Source: Dasyornis broadbenti
Lineage: Eukaryota > Chordata > Aves > Passeriformes > Dasyornithidae
Length of the DNA: 64,000 bases
Direction of reading: 5' to 3'
Assembly (NCBI GenBank): GCA_013397935.1
Contig: VZRN01005851.1
Location: 2,454,298-2,518,297, forward strand
Below, piece by piece: positions 36,786 to 49,663 of the stretch. Position numbers and translations under genes: made by a program. Positions within the stretch are counted from its first letter, which is position 1. Every line of letters begins with the position of its first letter. The notes below the pieces were generated by a model, which was not told where the DNA came from, did no database searches, and worked only from the letters and a program-made list of their open reading frames with translations.

Positions 36786-39700
36786 TATATTTATATAAAA
36801 TGGTTTGTCTGGAAAATGATGTACTTATTTATAAAGATGGAATGACGTAAGTCTAGGTCTTGTGTCCTCTCCTATCGGTAGTGCTGTTCTGCTATAGAGA
36901 CAGCTCCATGGACTCTTTCGTGTAATTTATTGCATTCACCAGGTCATCTCGCATTTTCTCTAATTCCCTAAAGATTCCTGAGTTGAAGTTCATACAAAAG
37001 GCAATACACAATTATTTATGAATGCAGAATATGAAGGACTGGGCAGCACTCCCAGGGGACATAAGTGGGCCTTTCTTTCCTTCATTTCCATCTTTGTAAA
37101 GTGGTATCTGCTCTCCCCAGGATAGTTCTGTCTCTCAGGCCAGCAGGCAGAGGATTTTTCTGGATAATCATAAATCACTGGAGAATGCATTCATGCATAT
37201 CAAAGTGCGGTGAACTCTGAAGCAATAGCTTATATATGGCCAGTATTAAAATCAACCCTAACAGTCCTGACCGCCTGTACACCTGACACACATGCAGCTG
37301 CTTTGAGAGGATTCATCTGAGGCATCTTTTAAATGTTCAGATTCTGTCCTGGCTTTCTAGGCTAAGTCGTCACAAGTTCTGTTGATTGGCATCAAGCACA
37401 GCTTCTAGCCAGCAAGATGAGAGAAATAGCTTGCAATTTAAGGCAGTTTTATACAACTCAGAAAGACTTTTCAATGGCTGCAATAAACATTCTGAAAACA
37501 ATGGCAAAACTACATTTAGAAAATTATGTCAAAGCTTCATTGTAATGACCTGATCCAGCCTGAATTTTTAGTTTAAATAACAAGCTAAAGCAATTTAGGA
37601 ACTTTATGGGGAGTAAATGAAAAGATAAATGGCATTTCTTAAAGACAAGGAAGCAGCTGCTTATCAGAAAACACAGAGGAAACACACTGAGCAATGAAAC
37701 AAGCTTCCTAAGCCATGAACATAAACTGAAGAGGTCAGCAGAGGCAGAATCTATCTATGGAGAAACAACACCAGCTGACTGAATTTTGGCAAGCATCATT
37801 GCATGAAGCAGACCTTCATTACATCCAACGTGTTGGTAATTTCCCAAATGGCAAGTATTCCTTGTTAAGGCTGCCTAATTTCAGTGACTGGTATCACACC
37901 AGGAGAAATTAGTATTTCTGTGTGTCTGTTGCGGTTGTCCCTCATAGTCTACCATCCTTGGTACACAGAACATTATCCACTGTACCCTTCCACAGCAGCT
38001 TTCTGAAAGCTTGTTCATACTTCGGGTAGACTTGGGTTAGTGCCTGTATTTTCCCCGTAGCTATTTGTGTCCTTGTTTTTGTCGCTTTGTATGAAGAAGT
38101 GAGCACTATTTGAGGATTATTTACTGAACGTGACATTTTATCTCTTTGCCACATTGCTTACAGTGCAGCTTAGAGAATAGCAGCTCTGATATAAATGGGC
38201 ATTTGGGGGTTCACAGGTATCTCCACAAATACGCTCATACCTCTTTGGGTGCTTGAGCTCATAAACCCAGTTTCTTTTTGCTTTCCTTTTCTTTGTTCTT
38301 ACTACGACTATGCAGAAGAATGCAGAAGCTTTGCTTATGTTCTCTCACTGTAGCAGCAGGCTGGTGGCACAAACGTGGTATCACAAGGAGGACAAGCTGT
38401 GAATTCAGCTTTCCAATAAGCAGGAATAAATGAACTTTTAACCTCTCCCCAAGATCCTGGTCCTAGACAAACATCCTTAGTAACATAGTGCAGTAAAAAG
38501 AACAACAGGTTATGTGCTATAAGCAGCTTACATAGTTTGGAAGCAGCAAGCCTAATTTTGATCTCAGAGAGACATTTATTGCACACTGAGGACAGACAGG
38601 CATGTAAATTCCCGATTTTCCAGGTGTTCTCACACAAGTATATGCACAGATGTGTATCATATTCAGAACGACTATTTGAGCCAAAATATGACCAACCAAG
38701 TCCTGTGAAAGAACAGGTGTAGTTTAATTGCACATTGCAAGCATAAAGAATAAATTAAAAGAGAGAAAATAACAAACCATGCTTTTAGGTACAGTTGAGT
38801 TTCAGTGGTCTCAGAAATGTGTAGTATGGTAGTTGAGATGCTTGAATAAGAATGAGTTTATTTAGAACAGCTTAGTTTTAAAAAACAAATTGAAAAACAT
38901 GTGCATGAAATCTGACAGGAGTTGTAGCATTGAAGGCAGCATGGCAAGAAACCAGTGCAGAGGTGGAATTTTTTTCCAGACTTTTCTCCAAAACATGAGC
39001 AGAGGTTGTACAAAATGAGCAATAGCGCTCTTCAAGTGGGACTGTTGGTAAATACACAATAAATACGGAATGTATCTTGTGTTAAGGACCACTAAAGTGA
39101 CAAAAGTTTCAAATCACACAATACAGTAATCCATGTGTTTTCCACTGTATGAGATGATGCTCCAAACAATCAGCAGAAGGATTTCTGAGTATATGACAGA
39201 TGGCCGTTCAATTGAATTTTAGGATGTTTTGACCACACCCTATTAATTAGAAAAATTAAGGGGTTTTGTTTGTTTGTTTGTTTCAACAGGGATAAGAATG
39301 AGAAAGAATTAAATTTAAACATAAACCCAAAGAATAAAATTTACAAAGCTTTTAATATCTTAGGCATGATATCTCTGAGCAGCCCTTGTGAGTCAAAAAG
39401 GAAAAGATTTAAAATGTTATGAAATTTTCTAATCATCTTTATCAGTTACCTGTCTCTGAGATCTTCAGAAGTGGTTCCTCCTGATTTTAAGAGCCATGCT
39501 CCTTCAGTCATGTAATGGAAAACATATTGTGTTGTTTAATATATGACAAATCACATCCAACTCAGCTAAGATTTCAAGATCTGAATACAACATAAAATTA
39601 TTCAGAAGAAATAAATGTGAAAAAATTAATTAGGAAGTTATAATAATGAATGAGGTAAGGTATCCTCTTGCAAATATTCAACAAATTTCAAACCAGAATA

Positions 39701-42010
39701 TTAACTGGATATGTACTTTGTGGTGGATTATATGTCTGTGTCTGCTTTGAAGTTCACGTTGCAGCAATTAATAGGCATTGATGGAAGGAAAAGGCAACTT
39801 TGGGATCAAAGATAGAATATCATATTCCAAAGGCAAACTGCTCGTATTAAATTGCTCAGAAAAGGATTACAGGAATGACGTAATGACAGCACTGGGTTAC
39901 AATGATGGATCTGAATGAAAAGGCTAATGCTGACCAGAACTGTGAGGGGAAAAAAAAAACATGAAAAAGGGCAACTATCTAATACGCTCAACTGAAAATA
40001 GTCGGTGTTTAATTCCACAGATCATAAACAGTATGATTACTAGTATTTGTTTTTGCAAAGGCAGTCATGGAATTAATTGAAATAGTGATTCTGAAACAAA
40101 ACAGGCAATTGTGACTTCTAAATAGTCTTGTCCTCTATTCTGGAATTATTTTCCTGTATATCTCATCTGTTCATTTCCTACAAGGATTATAGCACATATA
40201 TTTATGACAACTTAGAAACCTAGAGAGTTGCAAATTTGGGTAGCAGAAGACAAAGTAATATGTGAAATACAGCTTGCTCTGTCACATAAAAACAACCAAG
40301 CTCTGTACTTTTGCAACTCCCAAACAGAGAGCTTTATGGAATAAGTTGTTCACAGCATTTAGAATACCTCTGTGATACAGTCATGGGGTCCAGGTATGAG
40401 AAAGAAAATCTACAGGCAGTATTGTTAAAAGTCAGTAGTCTGGTTCTGAAAGAGAAGGAGCAATGATTTTGTTACTTGTGAAAGAACCAGAGATTAGATG
40501 AGTGAAGAACCTGTGCACTCTCCTCTCAATGAACTCAAATGATTCCCTCTAAGTTTAATTAGGTGGAATGCACATTTTGTGAGGAATTAATCCACTTAGT
40601 CCACCACAGCTAATGATACATAGATAATGATATCCTTTGCAACACACACAACATGAATGAGAAATCTTGATGTGAAATTCTGCCCACGTATTTCCCTTTT
40701 CACAACGTAAGAGTGGAGACCACGTCAGGGACAGCTTTGAGCTCGGTAAGCACGATGGCACAGAGACAGGGAGGGCAGGCTAGGCTTAGAGAGAGGACAA
40801 GTCTTGTGTCCTCTTCTTTGATGTAAAACTACTGCTGTGTGGCTTTTATGAGTCCTGTGGAGCTGCAGTTCAGGAGCTGAGAGGTTCCGTGCAGCCCAGG
40901 GCTGTTATATAGGCAATGGAAAGGAGCTCTTCACTGGTCCTTAAACAATGCCCTGAGTCTTGAAATTCTGTAGGAGTGGCACGGCAACCACTTATAATAT
41001 TTACCTGAAGAAATTCAGACTGGAAGGGATCTTTCAATCCATCAAGTACAATTCCTTCCTACCAAAAGCCTCTTTTTATAAGTTCTGCGTCATAAACTGT
41101 TCAAGTTCCTGTAAAACGGTTTGGACGGGTTGCTTTAGTTTCAATTAATTATTCCTCTTCACACTCTGACATTTTACTCTTTCTCATTTGCATAGCAGTT
41201 ATTAATAATACCACCTTTCCCAAAATGACAAAAGCACAATTTTTTTAATATGGGACCTCTATAATAAGAATAAGGCGGCTGATACTTCCCCCTACGTATG
41301 AGTTCACTATACAAATGCACATGAACTAGCTTTAGGCACGCAAGGCCAGCAGTGAAGGGCTGTCACTCATGTTCAGAGCTCTGCTGAGAAGCAGAATAAA
41401 TGAATCTGTCAGGAGGTCTGTGCTCTGTCTTGGGAGCCAATCTGCTGCCAGAGCCAGGGCATGATGGTGTAAGGCCAATTTCAATTTCTTGTTGTGATGC
41501 TATAGGGTGCACAAAGGATTTATTCCCTGGAGAGTTACCAAATCTTATTTTGTGACTGGTGTGGGGGGAAAAAAAGCAGCAATATGGGAGAAGAACAAAG
41601 CCACTTGCAGCATTTTTCTGTATTAAGTATTTTTGATAATAAAAAGAATTGTTGTCTTTTAAAAATACTAGTCCTCAGTTTTTTCACTCAAAAATCACTT
41701 CCCATCCTGTCTTTCTTGTAGTTGCCCAGTGAATGGCTGCCACATTACTCCTTGCTGTTCAGAAGACTTATCATGCAGTGGTTAATGTCATGCAGGTCAT
41801 TACCCACAGTCAGCAACCAGTTATTGAATTTCCCACACGTAGTATGGGAACAGCGCTGTGTTATCTTGCAGTTTTCTCTGTAACATTAATGATTTACCTT
41901 TTTTTTCAGAAATATCTCCTTTTTTTTAATGAAGAACTGGTTATAAAGTAGTTTCATGTTCTAAACCAAATCACTTAGCAAATGAGAATTGAGTTAAAAC
42001 TTTTTCATCA

Positions 42011-42198
42011 GTGGGGTTATCAAGCACTGGGACAAGATGTCCAGGGCAGTGGTTGAGTAACCATCTGTGGAGGTATTCAAAAGACCTGTTGATGTGGCCC
42101 TCAGGGACATGGTTTGTGGTGGACTTGGCAGGGCAGTGTTAATGGCTGGACTTGATGATCTTAAAGGACTTTTACAACCTAAACAATTCTGTGATTCC
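42011..42198 (+). mobile_element. CR1 LINE 3'-end fragment
   Basis: The plus strand matches the CR1 3' untranslated end: the cactgggaca...ggag gtattcaaaag stretch, the ggacatggtt and ttgatgatct phrases, and a terminal attctgtgattc, the CR1 short tail repeat. No coding sequence remains. It lies in the intron before the 42638 PLAT exon, about 440 bases upstream of it. Confidence 0.85.
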
Positions 42199-42449
42199 AG
42201 GCTCATGGTAATCATTTTAAACGAATACCTCACTTGGCTGCTGATATTAGAATCTATAGTTGCGAGTTAATGCTCTCTTTATGCAGTAAGGTCACAACTT
42301 TCCATGCTACTTTTTGTCTAAAGAGACTAAATGCACAGATCTTACTAATTTTTACCTTGACTCACTCTGAAGGTAGAGTATCATGCTTACAATACTAACA
42401 AGGGAGACAAACTCACCCATGATTACACCATGGAAAATACCATTATACC

Positions 42450-42468
42450 AAAAAAAAAAAAAAAAAAA
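42450..42468 (+). repeat. Poly(A) run, 19 bases
   Basis: Nineteen A, between a CR1 3' end and the 42638 PLAT exon. The run has no recognisable retrocopy upstream of it. Confidence 0.9.
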
Positions 42469-42637
42469 GATTGATTCTATCATCAGACTTATCCCAGCCC
42501 CCAAACTCAACTTTTCCATTATTTACTTATTTACTTTATTTATGTTAAGTTTAGGAATTCTTCATTGGGATTGGGGAAAATTTCCTCTAAGTGAAACAGC
42601 CTTGACAGTATGCTCTTCCTCATGCTATTTGGTGCAG

Positions 42638-42857
42638 GTTGAGACTGGAGATCTGGGAGATGTATACAAGATTTGAGTCAGCTGTGATGATGTGCCAGGC
42701 TTTAAGCTCTGGCATCTGAAGTCTTTTCACTTAGAAGACTTGCATACAAAAAAAGAACTGATCTTTAAATGTAACTGCTGGCTCACTCATAAGAGAAAAG
42801 ACATGGAGCTGGTAAAAGAATTCCATGCACTCACTAAGGACCAGAAAACTTTACCAT
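42638..42857 (+). pseudogene. PLAT module 3, second-half exon with stop and dead donor
   Basis: The acceptor ttggtgcag opens in phase 0 with VETGDLGDVYKI, is interrupted by TGA at 42674-42676, then resumes in the same frame with VSCDDVPGFKLWHLKSFHLE and IFKCNCWL, the DLGDVYK...W-H-L-x-S...F-x-C-x-C-W-L second half of a PLAT domain. The stop stands where an arginine is usual, so CGA to TGA is the simplest change. The exon should end ...LP plus one base, but the next bases are ATAAAAG rather than GTAAAAG, so the donor GT has become AT. The length of 220 bases (3n+1) fits phase 0 to 1. Two independent lesions in one exon. Confidence 0.85.
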
Positions 42858-44175
42858 ATAAAAGCACCAAGAAGATATAAACACTGTAAAATAACTGCTT
42901 GAAAATAAATCAATGCCATAGCTATAATATAGAACTTTGTCTGGATTTGATATCTTCAGTGGCTCTATTATACCTGTCTTCATATATTCACTGCAAGAAT
43001 GCTGAACACTTAAATTTTAATTTTCCAGTTAAGTTACACATTGGATTTTATAAAATCACTAAATCTTCTGCATGATTCTAAGTGAGAAAAACTGAACAAC
43101 ATAATTGGACTTTTAAAGTAAAAAGACATGTTCAAAGACATGAAAATGGTTTGTTCTAAAGTTACTATTGAGTTACTTAGCTTACAATAGCTTTACTTGC
43201 TAACATAAATATCAGAAGACATATTGCACAGAAAATTTGGTGGTTTTTTCCTAAGGGCTACTTTTTTTGCCATGCTGAGAGTTTGGGAGTGCACACAAAG
43301 ATGCCCTTGGAATGTGAAGACTTATAGAAGTTCTATATTTGTTCAGAAAAGTTAGCAGTTACACATGAGATAAAAGTAATTAGAGACATGACTGCTTTGC
43401 TGAACTAAAGTTCCAGAAGTTCTGGTCCCTGAATACTCAAACCTGTTCATGACCTTAAAAGAAAGTATAGTGTTACATTAGTTAAATGTTAAATCAGCAG
43501 GACTGTACATTAAAAATGACATTTGAAAAATTTTGGGTATTCTTTTGAGCCTGAATATATATGCAATTTAATGATCTTCCTCAGAAAAAAATTTGATCTG
43601 GCTATAGAAATTAATTTATAGAGGATCAATATAGAGGCAAAGAGTTGATAGTATCCTTCCTTAAGTTAATAAGTGCATTTTGTAAATTTTTATACTTACA
43701 TGTCATGTCCTGCATCCAGATGCTATGCTGCATTTTTCTGTTATTCTAATTTTAATAACCTTATTCTTACTCTTTGACCTGTGTTAGTTAATATGTACTG
43801 AAAAGATAATTCAATTTCTAACAGTCCCTAAAGTAACGCAAATGAGTTCTTATTTTCCAGATCTTGCACAATAAAACAGAATCGGGCAGAATTTATCTAG
43901 ATTCATAAGTCTAAATTGTCCAAGTCCAATTTCCTTCAAAGTTCTAAGTTAATGGAAAGTCTTTGTCAAGCTTAGTATGAAGAGATCAGATTCATAAAGA
44001 GTAACCTTATTGTTTCATTCACTGTGTAGCAGATTTTTTGTAAAAAAAAAAAATTGTATTTTGCAGAAATAAAAAAAAGCAATAGTCTTATTAAATAGTC
44101 TGTGTTGCTGTATTATTTTAAGTACCCTTTGTATTTAATCAGCTGTAATTAAACTTCTTTCTTCTTTTTGTACAG

Positions 44176-44330
44176 TCTATAAGTATGTTATCTCTGTACG
44201 TATTGGCAACCGCTGGGGAGCAGAGACTTTTTCAAATGTTTATATCACCCTCTATGGCAAAAGAGGGGACACAGGTGTGAGGAAACTTCATATATCTTTA
44301 ACAAAAGGAAGAAAATTTCAGAGCAATAAG
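44176..44330 (+). CDS. PLAT module 4, first-half exon
   Basis: An intact 155-base exon (acceptor ttgtacag, donor AATAAG|gtaata), phase 1 to phase 0. It reads YKYVISVRIGNRWGAETFSN then VYITLYGKRGDTGVRKLH. The GAET-x-S-N-V-Y-I and G-K-R-G-D-T-G motifs closely parallel the module 2 exon at 24317, which has exactly the same length. This is among the best-preserved exons of the gene. Confidence 0.9.
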
Positions 44331-46215
44331 GTAATAGCACAGTAATGCAGTCTTACATGTGCAGGGATCAGCACTGCATTAAGTGCCACTTAATGCCTGC
44401 TCAGAATACATCTGGCTAGACAGGCAAGAATTTGGAAATGTTCACAGAATTTGTCTTCCGGACATTCACAGTAGACCAATGCCAGCGTTATTTTTTTCCT
44501 GTACAAGAATGTACCCATATGGCAGTAAAGGCTCAACACGAGCAATACAATGCAGATTAGTGGAGAGAACCTCTGTGATCATGCTTCTGACTTCTTCTGT
44601 TCCAAATTTAGGAAGAAGAGGTAGTAAAGATTTGAAAAATCGGTGATTCAAAATAAGTTACAGAAATTTCTGTGAGAGTTCTGCAGTCTGTGGTGTTTCT
44701 GAAACCGCAATCCCACATGAAACACCAACTCAATATCTACCGGTAAGTTTGGACAAGAAACAAAAATTCCACTTAGAAAAAGAATGCATATAAATCCCAT
44801 GTTTCTAGATGACCACTATAAACAAAATTCTTTTCTTGTGAATTAGGCTTTCACTCACTGAGCAAGGAAGTTTGAAAAACCTGACTGCCAAAACAAACAC
44901 TGTCAAGGAGAGTCTTAGATTTCTGTGAAATAATTTTATTGGGCAATTACTACAGCCCTTATTAGGGTACGAGTGGAATCATTATGAACTGAGAGAATTT
45001 CTAAATTTCATTTCTGTGAATTTCTCAGAACTATACCTATATACAGAAGACAGCACTCTCTTGTAATTCTTTTATGTTCACTAAAATATCTTAATTAACA
45101 AAGTTAATGATTGCTGCTCACAATCTGCTGTTGGGTTCTGACTATTATAAGAAAAAAAGGATTTTTGTGTCATATGAAAGTACTTTCAATATTAGTAGAA
45201 AATCTAGTTCTCCAACATTTTTGTTTAAAAAGTAACAGGGACAACACATAGAACTTCAGCAACTTCTGTATTCTTTTAGAGATCAGCTTGCTAATATCTT
45301 CTTTTTTAAATTGTTTTGACATCCAGTTTAGTACGTTCCTACTATTGAATTGTTTTATTCGAAATATGGTGTTAATTATAATCCTAGGCATTGCTGTTCA
45401 AACTCCACTTGTTCATAGCTTTCTAACCTTTACCAGTTACCATGAAGTCCATCTGGCCCCTGGCTGGGCATTATACAGAACATCTGGCTTTCTTACGAAA
45501 CAAGCAGAAATTTAGTGGGGCATATAATTTCTTTCTTCACTTTTCATGTTTTTCCTTATCTTGTTTTTCTGGCCTCTATTCTCATCTACTGCTGCTTGTG
45601 TTTACTTCTCCCATGCCTTTCTCTGTGTTCTCCATTCTGCTTCCCTTCCCATCTCTCATCTTTTACTCTTCTCTTTCATTTTAACTTCCTCCCTTACTCT
45701 CTTCTCAGCTTGCTGTTTTCACAATTATTTTCATTCTGCAAGGAAAGAAAAAAGTCAGGCTTTTCTGACTACAGAAGAATTTAGAAGCTATCTTGGAGTG
45801 AACATAGTCATTTTAGATTTCTAAATTTTCTTTAGAACTATTAATATATATCTAGACTTGTATGATAAGTTTTAGAAACTAGATAACTGAAAGATAGAAA
45901 TGTGATTAGAACCAAAATCTTGTCTTAATTGTCAGAAAGTTGCAGTATACAGATTTTAATGTAACATTAAATTATTGATGCAGTGATCCATATTGCCCGA
46001 AGATCAAATGAAATTACAATGCATCATTAATGATGAATATAGGATTCAATGTTAGGTATAGTCAGTGTGGGTTTTCTTAGATTCAGCAGGGAGATGCTAT
46101 GTTAAATTTTACAAAGAAACAAACACATTTTAAATTCCCTGAGGAATCCAGACCTGTCTTTACCCTGAAGTTCAAGTCAAAATTCTCTTTTATTAAGTAT
46201 TTCCCTGTCTTGCAG

Positions 46216-46428
46216 GTGGATTCATTTTTGGTGGAAGCTGTTTCTCTGAGTCATTTGCAAAAAGTGGTCGTAGGACCTGATGGAGAAGGCTATGGATCAG
46301 GGATGTACCTCAAGATGGTAACAGTCAAGGAATCACAAGATTCAGACAAAGAATGGGTCTTTCCATTGTGGAATTACTTGATACTCATCTGGGCTTTTGC
46401 GAGACTGTTTGTGAGATTGTAACAGCTG
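46216..46428 (+). pseudogene. PLAT module 4, second-half exon, frameshifted
   Basis: The acceptor gtcttgcag opens in phase 0 with VDSFLVEAVSLSHLQKVVVG and later KEWVFPLWNYL, the D-x-F-x-V...L-x-K-V...(W)VFP-x-W-x-Y-L second half. After TAC TTG near 46380 the frame runs out of homology and reaches TAA at 46420-46422. Reading one base earlier gives an LGFCETVCEIV tail and a strong donor GCTG|gtaagt. The length is 213 bases where 3n+1 (214) is required, so one base is missing at about 46380. The following exon at 47753 accepts the phase-1 end. Confidence 0.85.
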
Positions 46429-47571
46429 GTAAGTTCTTCTGCAAAACTGACCTGCCTATTTACATATATATGTATATATCTATGTATATATTTGACTACA
46501 GCTCTTTCAGATCTCTATAGTATCTTTCTTTTATTGAAAATGTGGTTTTTCACTTTGATCTAGTTTTAAAGTAAAGCCACATCAGGTAAGGCCGAAGTTA
46601 ATATAATTCTATCTTGTCAATATGTTGTGTATGAAATGCTTGCCTTCCAGATTAAACACAGCATATTTCAATGAGAGATAAAAAGCAGAGCTTGGAATGT
46701 GCACCTCATGGGGATAAATAACTTAAATTTTATGCACTATTTTTTCAGCCTAGGGTCTCATTTGAAATCCAAAGAAAAATTACTCCAGTGAAATGAGCCT
46801 AGTCTTTACCTGTGAGAGTATTGCACAGCACAAAGCAGCAGTTCCAGCATGCTCAGTTTCTACTCACTTCACACCTAATACTATGCCATGATTTGTGCAA
46901 ATCTAAACCTGGATGTACTTGGTGAAAGAACACTTACAGCAGGATCTTTAGTCCTTCAGAATTAGCAAAACATTTCTTCCTTCAATCCTGTGAAACCAAT
47001 TCAATGCAAAGGAAATGAACTACAAAAGTTTGTCCAGAGGGAGTAAGACATGAGGTGTCCTTGATTCAGTTGTGTGGTTTTTCTGAGTTGTAGAAAGTAC
47101 ATTTTTCTAAGCTGTTCCTCCTCATTAAATAATTTTCACTTGCCCTAGAATGGTTAAAACAGAATTAAAATGAAGAATAACATTAATTAATGAAGAAAAA
47201 GAGTGGAAGATAATAATATTGATTTTCTGAGGATCTGGCAAATAATTTTGTGTTTTTATTATAGGTTACTTGTCACTCACACAATTACAGCACATATTTG
47301 TTGCTAGGTAAGATCTAGTTACACTCCAAGTTCATTAGAATTGTTCATTTTGCATTAGGTGCCTACATGTGACATATGGCTACACATTCCCAAATGATAA
47401 ATTTGCTTTAATAACACTGAGTGCTTTTTAAAGAACAATTACTTAGACCTCTAAAAGGTGACTGAATATTCTTTTAGCAATTACTTCCAAACCTGACAAG
47501 GAAAATACATTGGCATCAAAAAATGCCTTTGAAACTAAATTTTAAACCCAGAAAGAATATTAAGTTGCAAC

Positions 47572-47590
47572 AAAAAAAAAAAAAAAAAAA
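47572..47590 (+). repeat. Poly(A) run, 19 bases
   Basis: Nineteen A, about 160 bases upstream of the 47753 exon. Confidence 0.9.
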
Positions 47591-47752
47591 TTAATAAAGC
47601 TATTGATGTGTTATTCTTCGTGAGCAGTTGCTATAGATACAACATAACCTGCCAAAAGATCTTTGTTTGTGTACTGAAAAGGCTACAGTCCTGCTAGATT
47701 ATGCCATTCTCTCATGCTGTCATCTTTTCTTTCTCTTTGATAACTTTTAAAG

Positions 47753-47937
47753 GCAGAAGGTCAACTCTTAGTCCTAAACTGCCTGAAATCAACATGAAGT
47801 TATCAGGTCTCTGGATAATGGGTATCACTGGATCAGACTTGAGTGGTGAAGAGGATCCAATATGCCTTTGTTTTATCTTCTACGGCAACCTGAGTCGCAA
47901 AAAGTTGCCATTTGAAGTCAGAGGAATTCAGATCAAA
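47753..47937 (+). CDS. PLAT module 5, first-half exon
   Basis: An open 185-base exon (acceptor cttttaaag, donor ATCAAA|gtactt), phase 1 to phase 0. A basic leader (RRSTLSPKLPEINMK) is followed by LSGLWIMGITGSDLSGEEDP and CLCFIFYGNLSRKKLP, a diverged PLAT first half keeping W-x-x-x-I-T-G and the F-x-x-Y-G strand but lacking the usual GAGTD turn. The donor is weaker than the others in the gene. No lesion is seen. Confidence 0.8.
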
Positions 47938-48322
47938 GTACTTCAATCTTTCTCTATTGAAAGAAAAGCCTACAAACCATGTAGCCAATAATCCACTTAA
48001 TACTGAGATAAATTGTTTCTTTAAACTAAACTACCAAATTGATTTTTAAGTCCTCTGTGTAGTTTGGCACAGATCATCATTTTTGTTTGTAGGTAGCAAT
48101 ATATGAACAGCGGTTTTCAAATGAGCAAATTCTCCAAGTGTCTCATACTAAGAATGTTTAAGTGAGAGAATTGGTCCCTTGGTGACTATCAAAGTGTACA
48201 CCACGCTGCAGGTACTGATTTACAGGCTTTGTTGAGCTCACAAAAACAAGCAATTTGTAAGCATACAATATGCCATGGGATACTGTAGAGCTTTTGGGGC
48301 TGATGATAGAGAAGGAAGAATC

Positions 48323-48343
48323 ATAAATGAAATGAAATGAAAT
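48323..48343 (+). repeat. (AAATG)n pentamer run
   Basis: Four copies of a pentamer in the intron after the 47753 exon. Confidence 0.85.
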
Positions 48344-49452
48344 GTACAGGGGGTTAATTTTTCTCTTTTCTCTGTCATGTAATTTATTCATCCCTGCCAC
48401 CAGTTTCTCTGAAATGTTTTTCTAGTATGGTTTCTCTCTTTTTTTCCCCCCTGCTATTTATTTTCATTTGCTTTTTCCTCTTAGTAAATTGAACTTTATG
48501 ATTGAGCTGTATTGTGAATTGTGAAATTATTAGCTGTATTTTGACGTTCCTCTTTAATGAAAGAAGAACTAAACGGAATAGACTAACCACAAACATGATC
48601 CAAAATGAGGAGTACTCAGAGGGTTCTCCTAAGTTATTTCCAAGAATCTCTGATAAAAACAAAAAAATAATATGAAACTGGAAGTGCCCTGTCAGAGGTA
48701 AGGCTGAAGTCAGGTCACATGGACTTCTACTATCTCAGCATATTTAAAACGAAAGAGTAGGGGAAAGAATCCAAGAAATATAGAATAGGAAGAGGAAAAG
48801 ACAAATTCTGTTTTCTCCCTTTTTTTTCTCCTTACAGGGGAAAAATATAGTTTTTAAACCAATAATTATAGTATCTAAGGCCTTCTCTGCTTTCACTTAC
48901 TCAAACAATTGTATGTCTTACAGATGATACGTTATTCCCAGTAGAATTAGACTGGGTTTTTTCTCAAATATGAAAGCAAGATTTTAATGTATAGCTTCTG
49001 TATGATCTAGAGTGAAGATGGAGGATCTCTTGGATATTTCATCAAAATTGGATTAGCTGTCCTTCAAATTTATACTTAATTGCACCATTTTTATGGTTGT
49101 AAGAAATATTTCCAATAGTGTTCAAAATTAAAAAAAATTGACTAATGCTTCTGTGCCTGAAAACAATCTACTAAATCTGTGTAATATGTATGAACATTGC
49201 GCCTTGTTCTGTGTACAAATTTCATCAGTGACTGCCATTGCTTGTTCTGTAATATCAAACATCAAGCATTCCATCTCCTCATTCATATTATTAAATCAAT
49301 TTTGTATTGATTAGAAAGGGGAAAAATAGTATAAATCTGGCCCAATTCTTTAACTACTGAAGTTTGTTCAACTGTTGCATCCAGCTGCCAGCTACGTTTG
49401 TTCTGGCACGATTGAAATGAGATCCATTCGTCTTGTCTTTCTCCTCATGCAG

Positions 49453-49663
49453 GATGAACTGGCAGATATTGGCTCTGTGTACAAAGTTCAGGTAACTGGC
49501 CCACACAGTGAGCTAAACCAGCCATGGCACTTAGATTTACTGCATATGAAACACACAGGCACAAAGGAAGAGATGTATTTAGCTTTTGACTGCTGGTTCA
49601 ACCCTAAGGAAGACAAATGTGTAGAGCTGCCAGCTCTCTATGCAGATCAGGAGCCTTTGCCTG
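49453..49663 (+). CDS. PLAT module 5, second-half exon
   Basis: An intact 211-base exon (acceptor ctcatgcag, donor CCTG|gtaagc), phase 0 to phase 1. It reads DELADIGSVYKVQVTGPHSE, then WHLDLLHMKHTG and DCWFNPKEDK, ending QEPLP. This is the D-I-G-x-V-Y-K-V...W-H-L...(F)DCW order of a PLAT second half, in the style of the broken module 3 exon at 42638. With the 47753 exon it forms the one two-exon module with no visible lesion. Confidence 0.88.

Larger units (their letters stand above)
36680..42637 (+). other. Intron of PLAT gene
   Basis: A 6-kb intron with a microsatellite at its start and a CR1 3' end at 42011. Nothing else was recognised. Confidence 0.65.
42858..47752 (+). other. Introns between exons 42638, 44176, 46216 and 47753
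   Basis: AT-rich intron sequence around the two module 4 exons. A pyrimidine-rich stretch lies at about 45520-45735 and a TA-rich run at 46460-46490. No other feature was recognised. Confidence 0.65.

Noticed and set aside
45520..45740. Overlapping hydrophobic open frames in a pyrimidine-rich stretch
   Set aside because: The Leu/Phe/Ser-rich readings arise from T/C-rich composition. No domain or splice support.
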